IMG/VR virus record: IMGVR_UViG_3300031646_000024 | Span: 1-20,126 of that record | DNA length: 20,126 nucleotides | Source of the DNA: a virus | Direction: 5' to 3' (one strand) | Shown: positions 1 to 7,773 of the stretch, piece by piece | Layout of the letters: each line of letters opens with the position of its first letter | How positions within the stretch are numbered: position 1 is the first letter of the stretch | Made by a program: the position numbers and the translations under genes | Notes under the pieces: model-generated | The model's input: only the letters and a program-made list of their open reading frames with translations | Told to the model about the DNA's origin: nothing | Database searches by the model: none

Positions 1-549
1 GATCTTATAAGAAGTCGGTTTGGAAAAGACGCAATTACAACCGCAGATGATATGAAACTATCAGACTCAGTTTTAACAAGAAAAATGTTTGCAGACTTTA
101 ATAAAAGAAATAAAAAAGCTACTGCGGATGAACTTGTAGATCCTAATGTAACGCTTGAAAAAGCTTTAGATGAAGTTGGCGGTAATTTCGCAAGCGGCGA
201 CATGAAATATAATGCCGACATTCTAGCAGATGAACTAGCTTTTCAACGAGGTTTAATTAAAGAAGGTGAAGATATAACATATATAGCGGATCAAGCAACA
301 AGGTCTAAACTATACAATGAAGCTTATAGCGCTTTAAGTGCACAGTTCCTTAAACTAAGAAATATGAAGAAACAAGCAGCTATAGATATAAGTGATCCAA
401 GAGTTGCAGAGGATTTTACTAATTTTATAAAAAAGAATGATCCCAAAAGTTATAAAGAATTAGAACAAAAAGTAGACCTAATGAATTTTGATCCAACAGG
501 TCGTAAGAAAAATGCTAAAGGCGGTCTGGCTAAAATCTTGGAGGTATAA
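1..549 (+). CDS. C-terminal part of an unidentified phage protein (5' partial)
   Basis: The frame is open from the first base of the window, so the Met at 52 is probably internal and the gene starts upstream. About 182 residues are visible. They are charged and mostly predicted helical (Lys/Asp/Glu/Ala-rich), with no membrane segment or enzyme motif I recognise. The protein ends in a short Gly-rich basic tail reading KGGLAKILEV. I recall similar GGLA tails at the ends of several unknown proteins of marine phages, but cannot check this here. The stop (547-549) shares one base with the next start (TAATG), so the two genes are translationally coupled. Its place just before a putative internal virion protein and the portal suggests a structural or packaging-related role. 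Function unknown. Confidence 0.75.
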   Translation, partial: DLIRSRFGKDAITTADDMKLSDSVLTRKMFADFNKRNKKATADELVDPNVTLEKALDEVGGNFASGDMKYNADILADELAFQRGLIKEGEDITYIADQATRSKLYNEAYSALSAQFLKLRNMKKQAAIDISDPRVAEDFTNFIKKNDPKSYKELEQKVDLMNFDPTGRKKNAKGGLAKILEV

Positions 550-3113
550 TGGCAGAGTACAGAGGACGATGGAGTGAGGAAAATACTCGTTTAAGAAAAT
601 TACTTAGAGATTTTATACTTCGTTATAAAAGAAATAACCCTGGCAAACCGATTAATACCAAAACACTAGGAGAGAAAATTGAAGAAATTTGGGGATTGGA
701 TCGTAAAAAAGGTCAGTATCCAACACACAAATTATCTAGTCTAAGACGTAACAGTCCCGAGCTTTTTTCTGGCATTAGAGTGGTGCAGTCTCCTCATACG
801 TCATTTAACCTAAATAAATGGAGTTCACACGAGGGGGTAAGAAACTCCCTTAAAAGTTTCATTGATAGTTTTAAAAAAAATAATCCAGGCCAACCCATGA
901 AGGTTAAACTGCTTCATGATAAAGTTAAAGAAATTTGGAAGTTAAATGAAAGTGGTGCCCATAAACTATCTTCTTTAAGAGAGTATAATCCTGAGATTTT
1001 TTCAGGACTTAAAATTATATCTTCAAAAGAAAGTGCCCCTATGAATAAGCTTTATCAGGAGGACGCTAAGTTTAGAGAATTTTTTAAAAAGAATTATCCC
1101 AACAGGAAATGGGAGAACCTAACGGCTGAATCAGGCTTCATGGGGAAAAGTCTAAAAAATACAACGTATAGAAATTATTTAACAAGTCTTAAACGGGAAA
1201 AAGTTATTCCTAAGAATTACATAGGACACATCGAGTTTGCAAAAGAAATGGGACTAAATTATAAGACTCTTACATCCGCTAGAAGCAGTAACAATTTTAA
1301 TAATAAAATTGTTAAGGATCTTTTTAAACCAAAATTTTTTAATAGAGAAGTTTATTATGAGGCCCCTACTAAAGAGACTAAAGCTAAGTATAAAGAATTA
1401 TATAGTGAGGGAATTATAGAATCTAGAAAAGGGATGGTTGCTAAAAAACAAGCTGGTTTTACTGAACCTATTAAAGCTTTATATAAAGAACTACTAATAG
1501 ATCCGGATGCCTCTCCTCGAGAACTGGCTGAAGCTATTTATGGAGACAGCAAAGCAAGAACCTTACAATACATAGGTAATGATGCCTCTAAATTAACAGA
1601 GGTTTTAACAGGCTCAAGAAATCTTCCTGGATTTAGGGCTCCTTCCCCTCTCATTACTAAAGCTATCTTGGCTAATATTTTATCACCGGGAAATGGATGG
1701 TTTAATTATGGGAACTTTGAAAGAAGACGAGCAATGATGAGGGAGAGAGATCAAATTTTAAAAACTAAAGGAGACAAGCTCTCTCAATTAAGGTTTAAGT
1801 TACGGGCTCCCGGAAAACATTTAGATGAAGTCATGAGTCTAGCGGCTACTTATAAAAGAGCTCCGGGCTACACGGAATTAGCACAGAGTATAGCTCCCGA
1901 AGTCAATATGTTAAAAGGAAATACAATTGATCGAGAATTTTCTCTATTATTCGAAAAAGTTATAACCGGAAAAGAGGGTGTGGGTACTTTTCGAGGAACT
2001 AAATATAATAATCTAAAAGAACATATAAATTTATTTAATAAAGCGTCTGGAGATTTTCAGAAAGCCCACGGGGTAGACACAGCTATCATAGAATATCAGC
2101 CCAACAAGAAATTATTAGCAAAAGATTTTGTTAAAAATTTTAAATATCTTTCACCAGAAGCTGCAGTTAATGTTCAAGAATTAGCAGACAAGGGAATTGC
2201 TTTAAAATCTAATGCGATGCCAATGGGTAGAATGGTAGAAATGTTAGTTAATGCCGTAAAGAAAAGTCCGGCTGGGTGTCGAAACTTAATAGCGGCTCAA
2301 GTAGGGGGAAGCATTGCTACCTGTGTAGAAGTTATTAAAAGAGATCCGGTAGGTTCTGCTAATAAATTAAACGAAATTAAACCAACATCAGCAGCATTAG
2401 GTAAAGTTAGAAATGCAGCTAGATCTTTTTTGCAATTTGTAGGTAAAGGAAAATATTTTGCAGCTACAGCAGGCGTAGGTGCCGGAGTAAGTGCTCTTGT
2501 AAAACAATTTGTGTCTGATGATCCTTCAACTTATTTATCTAACGACAAACAAGCTAACGCAATGATACTTGATACTCTTGATCAAAGAGAACGGGAAGAG
2601 AGACAAGAAGCTATAGGTGATGCACCAGAATTATTAGACGAAGCATATATTGGAGCAGAGGTTGCAGCAACAGCTGCCGCGATCCCCGGTTCCGGAGCCT
2701 TGTACAAAGCTAGAAAAGGAAAAGGCTATGGTCCAGCACGAGCGGCGCTAGGACCGGTAGGAAAAGCTGTATCAGGATTTGCTACACCATTAGGTGTGGC
2801 AGCTCTAACGCCTTTAAGTGTTGCCAGTCAACTTTACGAAGGTAAATCAGCCGAGGACATTGCAACTAATCCATTAAATTATTTAGGACCAGCTTTTGCA
2901 GGAACGTTAACTAAAGAAGCTACAAGAGGAATGAACCCTACGGGTATGTTATCCAACGCATTAAGATTAGGAATGAAACCAAATACTATTAAAGCTATAT
3001 CAAGTAGGTTTGGATTACCTGGACTTGCTTTAAGTTTAGGTTACACAGGTTATGATCAATATAAAAAATACGGAGAAGGAAGAGGATTTGTTTACGATCT
3101 TTTTAATAAATAA
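549..3113 (+). CDS. Large putative internal virion (ejection-type) protein with duplicated N-terminal domain
   Basis: This 854-aa protein starts at ATG 549, with a GGAGG ribosome site at 540-544. Residues 8-80 and 91-158 are two copies of one helical unit sharing the patterns NNPGxP, EIWxL, HKLSSLR and PExFSG. Residues 165-225 are another basic helical region that may be a degenerate relative. The middle is Lys-rich and helical. Two cysteines (577 and 592) lie before a Gly/Ala-rich hydrophobic C-terminus, with segments near 638-651, 703-719, 743-760 and 821-835. Basic, possibly nucleic-acid-binding N-terminal units joined to membrane-prone C-terminal segments, placed directly before the portal, fit an internal head protein that leaves with the DNA. 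That is inference: I cannot name a family. A peptidoglycan-hydrolase domain is not visible. Confidence 0.8.
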   Translation: MAEYRGRWSEENTRLRKLLRDFILRYKRNNPGKPINTKTLGEKIEEIWGLDRKKGQYPTHKLSSLRRNSPELFSGIRVVQSPHTSFNLNKWSSHEGVRNSLKSFIDSFKKNNPGQPMKVKLLHDKVKEIWKLNESGAHKLSSLREYNPEIFSGLKIISSKESAPMNKLYQEDAKFREFFKKNYPNRKWENLTAESGFMGKSLKNTTYRNYLTSLKREKVIPKNYIGHIEFAKEMGLNYKTLTSARSSNNFNNKIVKDLFKPKFFNREVYYEAPTKETKAKYKELYSEGIIESRKGMVAKKQAGFTEPIKALYKELLIDPDASPRELAEAIYGDSKARTLQYIGNDASKLTEVLTGSRNLPGFRAPSPLITKAILANILSPGNGWFNYGNFERRRAMMRERDQILKTKGDKLSQLRFKLRAPGKHLDEVMSLAATYKRAPGYTELAQSIAPEVNMLKGNTIDREFSLLFEKVITGKEGVGTFRGTKYNNLKEHINLFNKASGDFQKAHGVDTAIIEYQPNKKLLAKDFVKNFKYLSPEAAVNVQELADKGIALKSNAMPMGRMVEMLVNAVKKSPAGCRNLIAAQVGGSIATCVEVIKRDPVGSANKLNEIKPTSAALGKVRNAARSFLQFVGKGKYFAATAGVGAGVSALVKQFVSDDPSTYLSNDKQANAMILDTLDQREREERQEAIGDAPELLDEAYIGAEVAATAAAIPGSGALYKARKGKGYGPARAALGPVGKAVSGFATPLGVAALTPLSVASQLYEGKSAEDIATNPLNYLGPAFAGTLTKEATRGMNPTGMLSNALRLGMKPNTIKAISSRFGLPGLALSLGYTGYDQYKKYGEGRGFVYDLFNK

Positions 3114-3268
3114 TGATAAATAAAACATTAACTAAAAACATGAAGAATGTGAAATGGAATGATATTCCACCTGTAAAAGGACCTAACCCACAGGGCTTGA
3201 ATGTTCCTATAAAACAAGTTAAAACAATAAAGAACTCGGAGAAAATAAATGGCAGACAGCATAGATAA
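3113..3268 (+). CDS. 51-aa micro-gene overlapping the portal start
   Basis: ATG 3113 shares one base with the preceding stop (TAATG) and the frame runs to TAA 3266-3268, overlapping the portal gene by 20 nt. It fills the gap that would otherwise lie before the portal. The product is basic and Pro/Asn-rich, with a central KGPNPQGLNVP segment, a type of motif I associate with small unknown proteins of marine phages. It has no membrane segment. There is no clear Shine-Dalgarno site for ATG 3113 or for the in-frame ATG at 3140, so expression would depend on coupling to the upstream gene. The portal ribosome site lies inside this frame, so translation of one could affect the other. Function unknown; the call rests on spacing, overlap and composition. 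Confidence 0.5.
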   Translation: MINKTLTKNMKNVKWNDIPPVKGPNPQGLNVPIKQVKTIKNSEKINGRQHR

Positions 3269-5783
3269 AGCTCTTCCTAATGTAGAGCAAGTAATTACCA
3301 TACCAGGCGAAGAAGAAGTCGTAGAAACTGAATCAACAGAAGATAGAATACCTTCTCCTGATGATATTGAAGTTACAAAAACTGACGATGGTGGTGCTGA
3401 GATTAATTTTGAACCGGGTGCAGTTAATCAAGCTGGCACAGAAGCACATTTCGACAACTTAGCAGATTTATTACCAGAAGATATTTTAGGAACATTAGCT
3501 TCAAGACTTTATGAAAATTTTCAACAATACAAAGAGTCCAGAAAAGACTGGGAAGATACTTATATAAAAGGTTTAGATCTTTTAGGATTTAAATATGTTA
3601 ACCCGACACAACCCTTTCAGGGAGCTAGTGGTGCAACGCATCCAGTTCTGGCAGAAGCGGTAACACAATTTCAAGCACAAGCTTACAAGGAATTACTTCC
3701 AGCCAATGGTCCAGTACACACCCAATCTTTAGGTTTGCCTAGCAGACAAAAAGAAGACCAGGCAGTAAGAGTAAAAGACTTCATGAACTATCAGCTCATG
3801 GATGTGATGAATGAGTACGAACCCGAGTTCGATCAAATGCTTTTTTATCTACCTCTCAGCGGTTCTACTTTTAAGAAAGTCTATTATGACGAACTCTTAG
3901 GTAGAGCCGTTTCTAAGTTTGTACCGGCTGATGATTTAATTGTACCTTACACAGCAACATCTATTGAAGATGCGGAAGCTGTTATGCATACACTTAAAAT
4001 GTCTGAAAATGATTTACGTAAACAACAAGTTTCTGGTTTTTATAGAGATGTAGAGATTCAACCTGGTTACTCAGAAGAAACTGAAATTGAGAAAAAGGAA
4101 AGAGAATTAGAAGGTGTTACAAAAAATAGAGATGAAGATATTTTTTCTATTGTGGAATGTCATACTAATTTAGATTTAGAAGGCTTTGAAGATATAGGTG
4201 AAGACGGAGAACCAACAGGAATTAAACTTCCGTACATTGTTACATTCGAAATAGGATCAAGAGAGATATTATCTGTCAGAAGAAATTATCAAGCTGTTGA
4301 CCCTAAAAAGAAAAAAATTGAATATTTTGTTCATTTTAAATTTTTACCAGGACTTGGTTTTTATGGTTTTGGTTTAATACATATGATCGGTGGCTTATCA
4401 AGAACAGCCACAACGGCTCTAAGACAATTATTAGATGCAGGAACGTTAAGTAATTTACCTGCAGGATTTAAGCAGAGGGGCATTCGTGTAAGAGACGAAG
4501 CACAAGCAATACAGCCCGGCGAATTCAGAGATGTCGATGCACCTGGTGGAAACATCAGAGATGCATTTATGACACTTCCTTTTAAAGAGCCTTCACAGAC
4601 TCTATTATCTTTAATGGGAATTGTTGTGCAAGCAGGACAACGGTTTGCCGCCATAGCTGACATGCAGGTCGGTGACGGCAACCAGCAGGCAGCTGTTGGT
4701 ACGACTATTGCCCTCTTAGAGCGAGGCTCGAGGGTCATGTCAGCCATACATAAAAGATTGTATGTGGCAATGAAACAAGAGTTTAAATTATTAGCAGGAG
4801 TTTTTAAAACTTATTTACCACCAGAGTATCCTTACGATGTTGTTGGTGGGGAGAGAAATGTTAAAGTTTCAGATTTTGATGACAAGGTAGATATTTTACC
4901 TGTTGCTGATCCAAATATATTTTCACAAGCTCAAAGAATTTCAATGGCACAAACAGAATTACAACTTGCACAATCAAATCCACAGATTCATAATCTGTAT
5001 GAAGCATACAGAGCAATGTATACTGCAGTTGGAGTAAAGGATATTGATAAAATTTTACCACCACCACAAGAACCGGTGCCAATGGATCCGGCACAAGAAA
5101 ATATTTTAGCTATGACAAGTAAACCTTTTCAAGCTTTCAAAGGACAGGACCATCAAGCACACATAACGGCACATTTAAACTTTATGTCAACAAATATTGC
5201 TAGAAATAATCCTATGATTTTGGGTGCATTAGAAAAAAATATACTCGAACACATAAGTATAATGGCACAAGAACAAATAGAAGTAGAATTTAGACAAGAA
5301 TTGACTAAGGTTCAGCAGATGCAACAAGTTATGCAACAAATGATGTCTCAAGGACCTCAGATGCAACAAAGTCCTCAGTTTATGCAAATACAGCAACAAT
5401 TATTGTCTATGACAATGAGTATGGAGTCAAGAAAAGCTAAATTGATTGCAGAAATGACAGAAGAATTTATGCAAGAAGAGAATAAAATCATGGGTGAGTT
5501 AGGAAATGACCCCGTTGTTAAATTAAAACAAAGAGAACTTGATTTAAAAGCTCAAGATGACTCTAGAAAAGAACAAGAAGGCAAAGAAAAAATAAATATT
5601 GATAAAATGAGAGCTATGATGAATCAAACTCAGCACAAAGACAAATTAGATCAAAATGAGGAATTAGCGGAACTTAGAGCTGATACATCCTTGACTAAAA
5701 CTCAAATGGGTATAGATTCTAAGAGACAAAGCGATAGAATGAAACAAAGAGATGTAAGTATCTTGAAAGGACCTAGAAGATAG
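3249..5783 (+). CDS. Portal protein
   Basis: The portal forms the dodecameric ring at one head vertex through which the terminase packages DNA and to which the tail binds. This 844-aa protein has an acidic, probably disordered N-terminus (1-65), then a core with signatures I recognise from marine podophage-type portals, such as GLDLLGFKY, PFQGASGATHP, QAYKELLP and FKKVYYDE. From about 683 to the end it is very Gln/Met-rich and then charged helix. This resembles the long C-terminal helical barrel of P22-type portals, although the protein is longer than P22 gp1 (725 aa). The start at ATG 3249 follows a GGAG site at 3239-3242. It sits upstream of scaffold and capsid genes, as expected. Assigned with high confidence to function; the exact family is less certain. 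Confidence 0.93.
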   Translation: MADSIDKALPNVEQVITIPGEEEVVETESTEDRIPSPDDIEVTKTDDGGAEINFEPGAVNQAGTEAHFDNLADLLPEDILGTLASRLYENFQQYKESRKDWEDTYIKGLDLLGFKYVNPTQPFQGASGATHPVLAEAVTQFQAQAYKELLPANGPVHTQSLGLPSRQKEDQAVRVKDFMNYQLMDVMNEYEPEFDQMLFYLPLSGSTFKKVYYDELLGRAVSKFVPADDLIVPYTATSIEDAEAVMHTLKMSENDLRKQQVSGFYRDVEIQPGYSEETEIEKKERELEGVTKNRDEDIFSIVECHTNLDLEGFEDIGEDGEPTGIKLPYIVTFEIGSREILSVRRNYQAVDPKKKKIEYFVHFKFLPGLGFYGFGLIHMIGGLSRTATTALRQLLDAGTLSNLPAGFKQRGIRVRDEAQAIQPGEFRDVDAPGGNIRDAFMTLPFKEPSQTLLSLMGIVVQAGQRFAAIADMQVGDGNQQAAVGTTIALLERGSRVMSAIHKRLYVAMKQEFKLLAGVFKTYLPPEYPYDVVGGERNVKVSDFDDKVDILPVADPNIFSQAQRISMAQTELQLAQSNPQIHNLYEAYRAMYTAVGVKDIDKILPPPQEPVPMDPAQENILAMTSKPFQAFKGQDHQAHITAHLNFMSTNIARNNPMILGALEKNILEHISIMAQEQIEVEFRQELTKVQQMQQVMQQMMSQGPQMQQSPQFMQIQQQLLSMTMSMESRKAKLIAEMTEEFMQEENKIMGELGNDPVVKLKQRELDLKAQDDSRKEQEGKEKINIDKMRAMMNQTQHKDKLDQNEELAELRADTSLTKTQMGIDSKRQSDRMKQRDVSILKGPRR

Positions 5784-5812
5784 TGTACAAATAACAACAG
5801 GAGATAAAAATT

Positions 5813-6175
5813 ATGGCAAAAAAAAAGAAAAGTAAAATAAAAAAAATATTAGGCGGAATAGCCGCAGCTGGATTAACAGCTTTAGCTGCTTCTAAATTTG
5901 GAAAAGGCGTAAAAGGAAATGTTTTAAAGACAGCTGCATCTGAAGATGCATATGATAGAACAGATATAGTAGATGGTATTACTAATTACACTAACAATCC
6001 TATTGTTACAAAAAAAAGAAGGGTACCCCCTATGCTTCCAAGTGATGGATATACTACACGAGAGAGTCCATGGGGAGAAGGTGGTGCAAAAAAAGGTGGT
6101 AGTGCTGGGAGAGCAAAAAGATCAACAATAACTGGAGTCGCTGTTCGCGGTTTTGGAAGAGCACTAAAGAGATAA
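5813..6175 (+). CDS. Small basic protein with one hydrophobic segment, unknown function
   Basis: A 120-aa protein beginning at ATG 5813 after an AGGAG site 29 bases past the portal stop. Residues 2-11 are almost all lysine. Residues 12-27 are a Gly/Ala/Leu hydrophobic stretch, too short and glycine-rich to be a secure membrane helix. The rest is basic and low in complexity, ending in an Arg/Gly-rich tail, TGVAVRGFGRALKR. The pattern resembles small virion-associated or DNA-associated proteins, and this style of C-terminal tail recurs among marine-phage unknowns as far as I can recall. It is part of a run of small genes between the portal and the head-assembly genes. No enzyme motif is visible. 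Confidence 0.75.
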   Translation: MAKKKKSKIKKILGGIAAAGLTALAASKFGKGVKGNVLKTAASEDAYDRTDIVDGITNYTNNPIVTKKRRVPPMLPSDGYTTRESPWGEGGAKKGGSAGRAKRSTITGVAVRGFGRALKR

Positions 6176-6180
6176 AAATT

Positions 6181-6396
6181 ATGACAAAAGACAAATGGGT
6201 TAATAAAGACGGATACGCATCAGGTGGTGTTAATGTTAGTGACTCTCCGAGTAAAGTTGGAACTGATCCTAGATCAGAAGTTATGACTAACCAATTTAGA
6301 GTTTTCAACAAGATCGACAAAGGAACTGTTGTTAATGTTAAAGGCACTAAACGTATGAGACCTGATAAGAAACCTGTCAAAGCTACTTGGTTTTAA
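6181..6396 (+). CDS. Small basic hypothetical protein
   Basis: A 71-aa protein that starts five bases after the preceding stop, so it is likely translated by coupling. The only purine-rich site nearby is GAGAT, inside the end of the upstream gene. The sequence is Gly/Ser-rich in the first third, then basic, ending KRMRPDKKPVKATWF. It has no cysteine, membrane segment or known motif. The gap to the following membrane-protein gene is three bases. Function unknown. Confidence 0.7.
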   Translation: MTKDKWVNKDGYASGGVNVSDSPSKVGTDPRSEVMTNQFRVFNKIDKGTVVNVKGTKRMRPDKKPVKATWF

Positions 6397-6399
6397 ACT

Positions 6400-6777
6400 A
6401 TGTGGTTAGGTGCAGCTAAATTAGCATTTCAAGCTGGTAGTCATATCTTTAAAAAAAGACAAGAGACAAAGATGATGATGGCGGATGCTCAGGCTAAACA
6501 TGCAGCAAAAATGGCTTCGGGCGAATTAGAATATTCCGGAAAATTATTAGAATCAAGAAATTCAGATTGGAAAGATGAATTTATTTTAATTTTATTATCC
6601 ATTCCTATCGTTATGTTAGGCTGGTCAGTATGGTCAGATAATCCTGTACATATGGAGAAAATGGAGCTATTCTTTGTACACTTCGGAAATTTACCCCTAT
6701 GGTACCAAACAATTTTCGTGGGAGTAATTGCGAGCGTCTATGGACTTAAGGCGACACATCTGATAAAAGGAAAATAA
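6400..6777 (+). CDS. Two-helix membrane protein, holin candidate
   Basis: A 125-aa protein. An amphipathic N-terminal helix (2-17) is followed by a charged stretch rich in Met, Ala and Lys. Two hydrophobic helices lie near residues 60-78 (FILILLSIPIVMLGWSVW) and 100-117 (WYQTIFVGVIASVYGL), with a short basic tail. Size, helix layout and lone membrane protein status fit a holin or holin-like gene-transfer-agent family (GTA holin type). These form pores in the inner membrane at lysis. No endolysin or spanin lies next to it in this window, so the assignment is inferred from topology alone. It could instead be a virion or ejection membrane protein. The start has no good Shine-Dalgarno site and lies three bases after the preceding stop. 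Confidence 0.75.
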   Translation: MWLGAAKLAFQAGSHIFKKRQETKMMMADAQAKHAAKMASGELEYSGKLLESRNSDWKDEFILILLSIPIVMLGWSVWSDNPVHMEKMELFFVHFGNLPLWYQTIFVGVIASVYGLKATHLIKGK

Positions 6778-6790
6778 CAAGGAGAAAAAT

Positions 6791-7012
6791 ATGAGAAATG
6801 ATTTCGGAAACAGACCTTACAAAGTAAGATTCCCTTACAAAAGTGGAAAAACTGGTAAGGAACAAGGATACAACGATAGACTTGACGAATCTTTAGGTGC
6901 TAGAAATGGCAAAAAATCTGAAAGCTTAAAAGCAAGAAGAGATGAATCTAAAGGTATGGAAAAAGCATCAGGTAAAAAAGCTTATTCTTCTGTCAAAACT
7001 ATGGACACATAG
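6791..7012 (+). CDS. Small highly charged hypothetical protein
   Basis: A 73-aa protein with a clear AAGGAG site before ATG 6791. The sequence is rich in Lys, Arg, Gly and Asp and probably poorly ordered. It contains two related patches, NDRLDESLGARNGKKSES and KARRDESKGMEKASGKK, that look like an internal duplication of an xxRxDES(L/K)G unit. I recall this pattern in small proteins of marine phages without an assigned function. It has no membrane segment or cysteine. Its stop lies three bases before the TTG start of the next micro-gene. Confidence 0.75.
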   Translation: MRNDFGNRPYKVRFPYKSGKTGKEQGYNDRLDESLGARNGKKSESLKARRDESKGMEKASGKKAYSSVKTMDT

Positions 7013-7014
7013 TT

Positions 7015-7125
7015 TTGCCGTTTAAATCTTCAAAGCAAAGAAGATTTTTATTTAAATTTAAACCTGCTCTTGCAAAAAAGTGGGCTAAGAAGTATAAATA
7101 TAAAGTAAAAAAAATGAAAGGCTAA
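7015..7125 (+). CDS. 36-aa MPFKS-type micro-protein with TTG start
   Basis: Reading from TTG 7015 gives a 36-residue protein beginning MPFKSSKQRRFLF, followed by KPALAKKWAKKYK and a Lys-rich end. This matches the pattern of a widespread tiny phage protein (MPFKSxxQRRFLF...P.lAkkWakky) that I recognise from many phage genomes. Its function is not known to me. The gene lies two bases after the preceding stop, and its TAA (7123-7125) shares one base with the next ATG (TAATG). It therefore fills the only apparent gap in this run exactly. No ATG exists at the right place and there is no strong ribosome site, so the TTG start probably relies on coupling. The product is strongly basic and could bind nucleic acid, but that is a guess. 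Confidence 0.75.
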   Translation: MPFKSSKQRRFLFKFKPALAKKWAKKYKYKVKKMKG

Positions 7126-7361
7126 TGGAAGACATAGGTTACATAACAAAAATACAGAGAATAATTAAACTAAGACATGATGATATAGTTTCTTCGTTAG
7201 CTTCAGGAGGGGTTGACACTATGGAAAAATATCAGTATATGATAGGGCAGATACGAACGTATCAATATATGAGTCAGGAGATATCCAGCCTGCTAGATAA
7301 AAAGGAGCAAAAAGACAATGAAGGAACAATTATTAACCTCAACACAAAACTCAAAGATTGA
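7125..7361 (+). CDS. Small helical hypothetical protein
   Basis: A 78-aa protein starting at the TAATG overlap with the preceding micro-gene. It is predicted to be almost all helix, with the pattern LRHDDIVSSLASGGV followed by MEKYQYMIGQIRTYQYM and SQEISSLLDKKEQ. That layout suits a short coiled-coil protein. I recall similar proteins of 70-80 residues in marine phages, near head-assembly genes, without known function. Its last 44 bases overlap the start of the GroES-like gene in another frame, and the ribosome site of that gene lies inside it. Confidence 0.75.
   Translation: MEDIGYITKIQRIIKLRHDDIVSSLASGGVDTMEKYQYMIGQIRTYQYMSQEISSLLDKKEQKDNEGTIINLNTKLKD
7302..7307 (+). promoter_or_regulatory. 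Ribosome binding site of the GroES-like gene
   Basis: AAGGAG ten bases before ATG 7318 and lying inside the preceding gene. It supports the start at 7318 despite the 44-base overlap. Confidence 0.7.
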
Positions 7362-7755
7362 GTTACCTAATAAAACATTAGTAGGTATTAAGAACAAAGA
7401 TAAAAAAGAAATTAAATCAGATTCAGGTAAGTTACCACAACCAACAGGTTGGAGAATTTTAGTCTTACCATTTAAACAAAAAAGTAAAACTAAAGGCGGA
7501 GTTCACTTAGCAGATACAACAATAGAAAGATCACAAGTAGCGTCAACTTGTGGTTTAATACTAGAAATGGGACCTCATTGTTATGATAAAGAAAGATATC
7601 CTGAGGGTCCATGGTGTAAGAAAGGTGATTGGATTATCTTTGCAAGATATGCTGGATCACGAATTAAAATAGACGGGGGTGAGGTAAGACTTTTAAATGA
7701 TGATGAAGTTTTAGCGACCGTGGAAAACCCTGAAGATATATTCCACGAATTTTAA
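7318..7755 (+). CDS. GroES-like co-chaperonin
   Basis: GroES (Cpn10) rings cap the GroEL folding chamber; phage versions such as T4 gp31 adapt host GroEL to fold the capsid protein. This 145-aa protein has an N-terminal extension (1-40). A Cpn10 core follows: PTGWRILVLPF, a flexible region with the mobile-loop-like GGVHLAD (about 60-66), then TTIERSQVASTCGLILEMGP, KKGDWIIFARYAGSRIKIDG and a LLNDDEVLATVENPED end. These match the usual order of GroES (strand, mobile loop, GxVxxxGP, GDxVxxxxYxG, ixx.dilA). An insertion of about 12 residues with two cysteines follows the GP turn. No GroEL is encoded here, so it would work with the host chaperonin. The adjacent scaffold and nearby capsid genes fit that role. 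Confidence 0.85.
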   Translation: MKEQLLTSTQNSKIELPNKTLVGIKNKDKKEIKSDSGKLPQPTGWRILVLPFKQKSKTKGGVHLADTTIERSQVASTCGLILEMGPHCYDKERYPEGPWCKKGDWIIFARYAGSRIKIDGGEVRLLNDDEVLATVENPEDIFHEF

Positions 7756-7773
7756 TAACCATAGGAGAAAACT

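Noticed and set aside
4361-4747. Long minus-strand open frame inside the portal gene
   Set aside because: It mirrors the portal coding frame, has Cys/Pro-rich unnatural composition and no ribosome site. All other genes are on the + strand.
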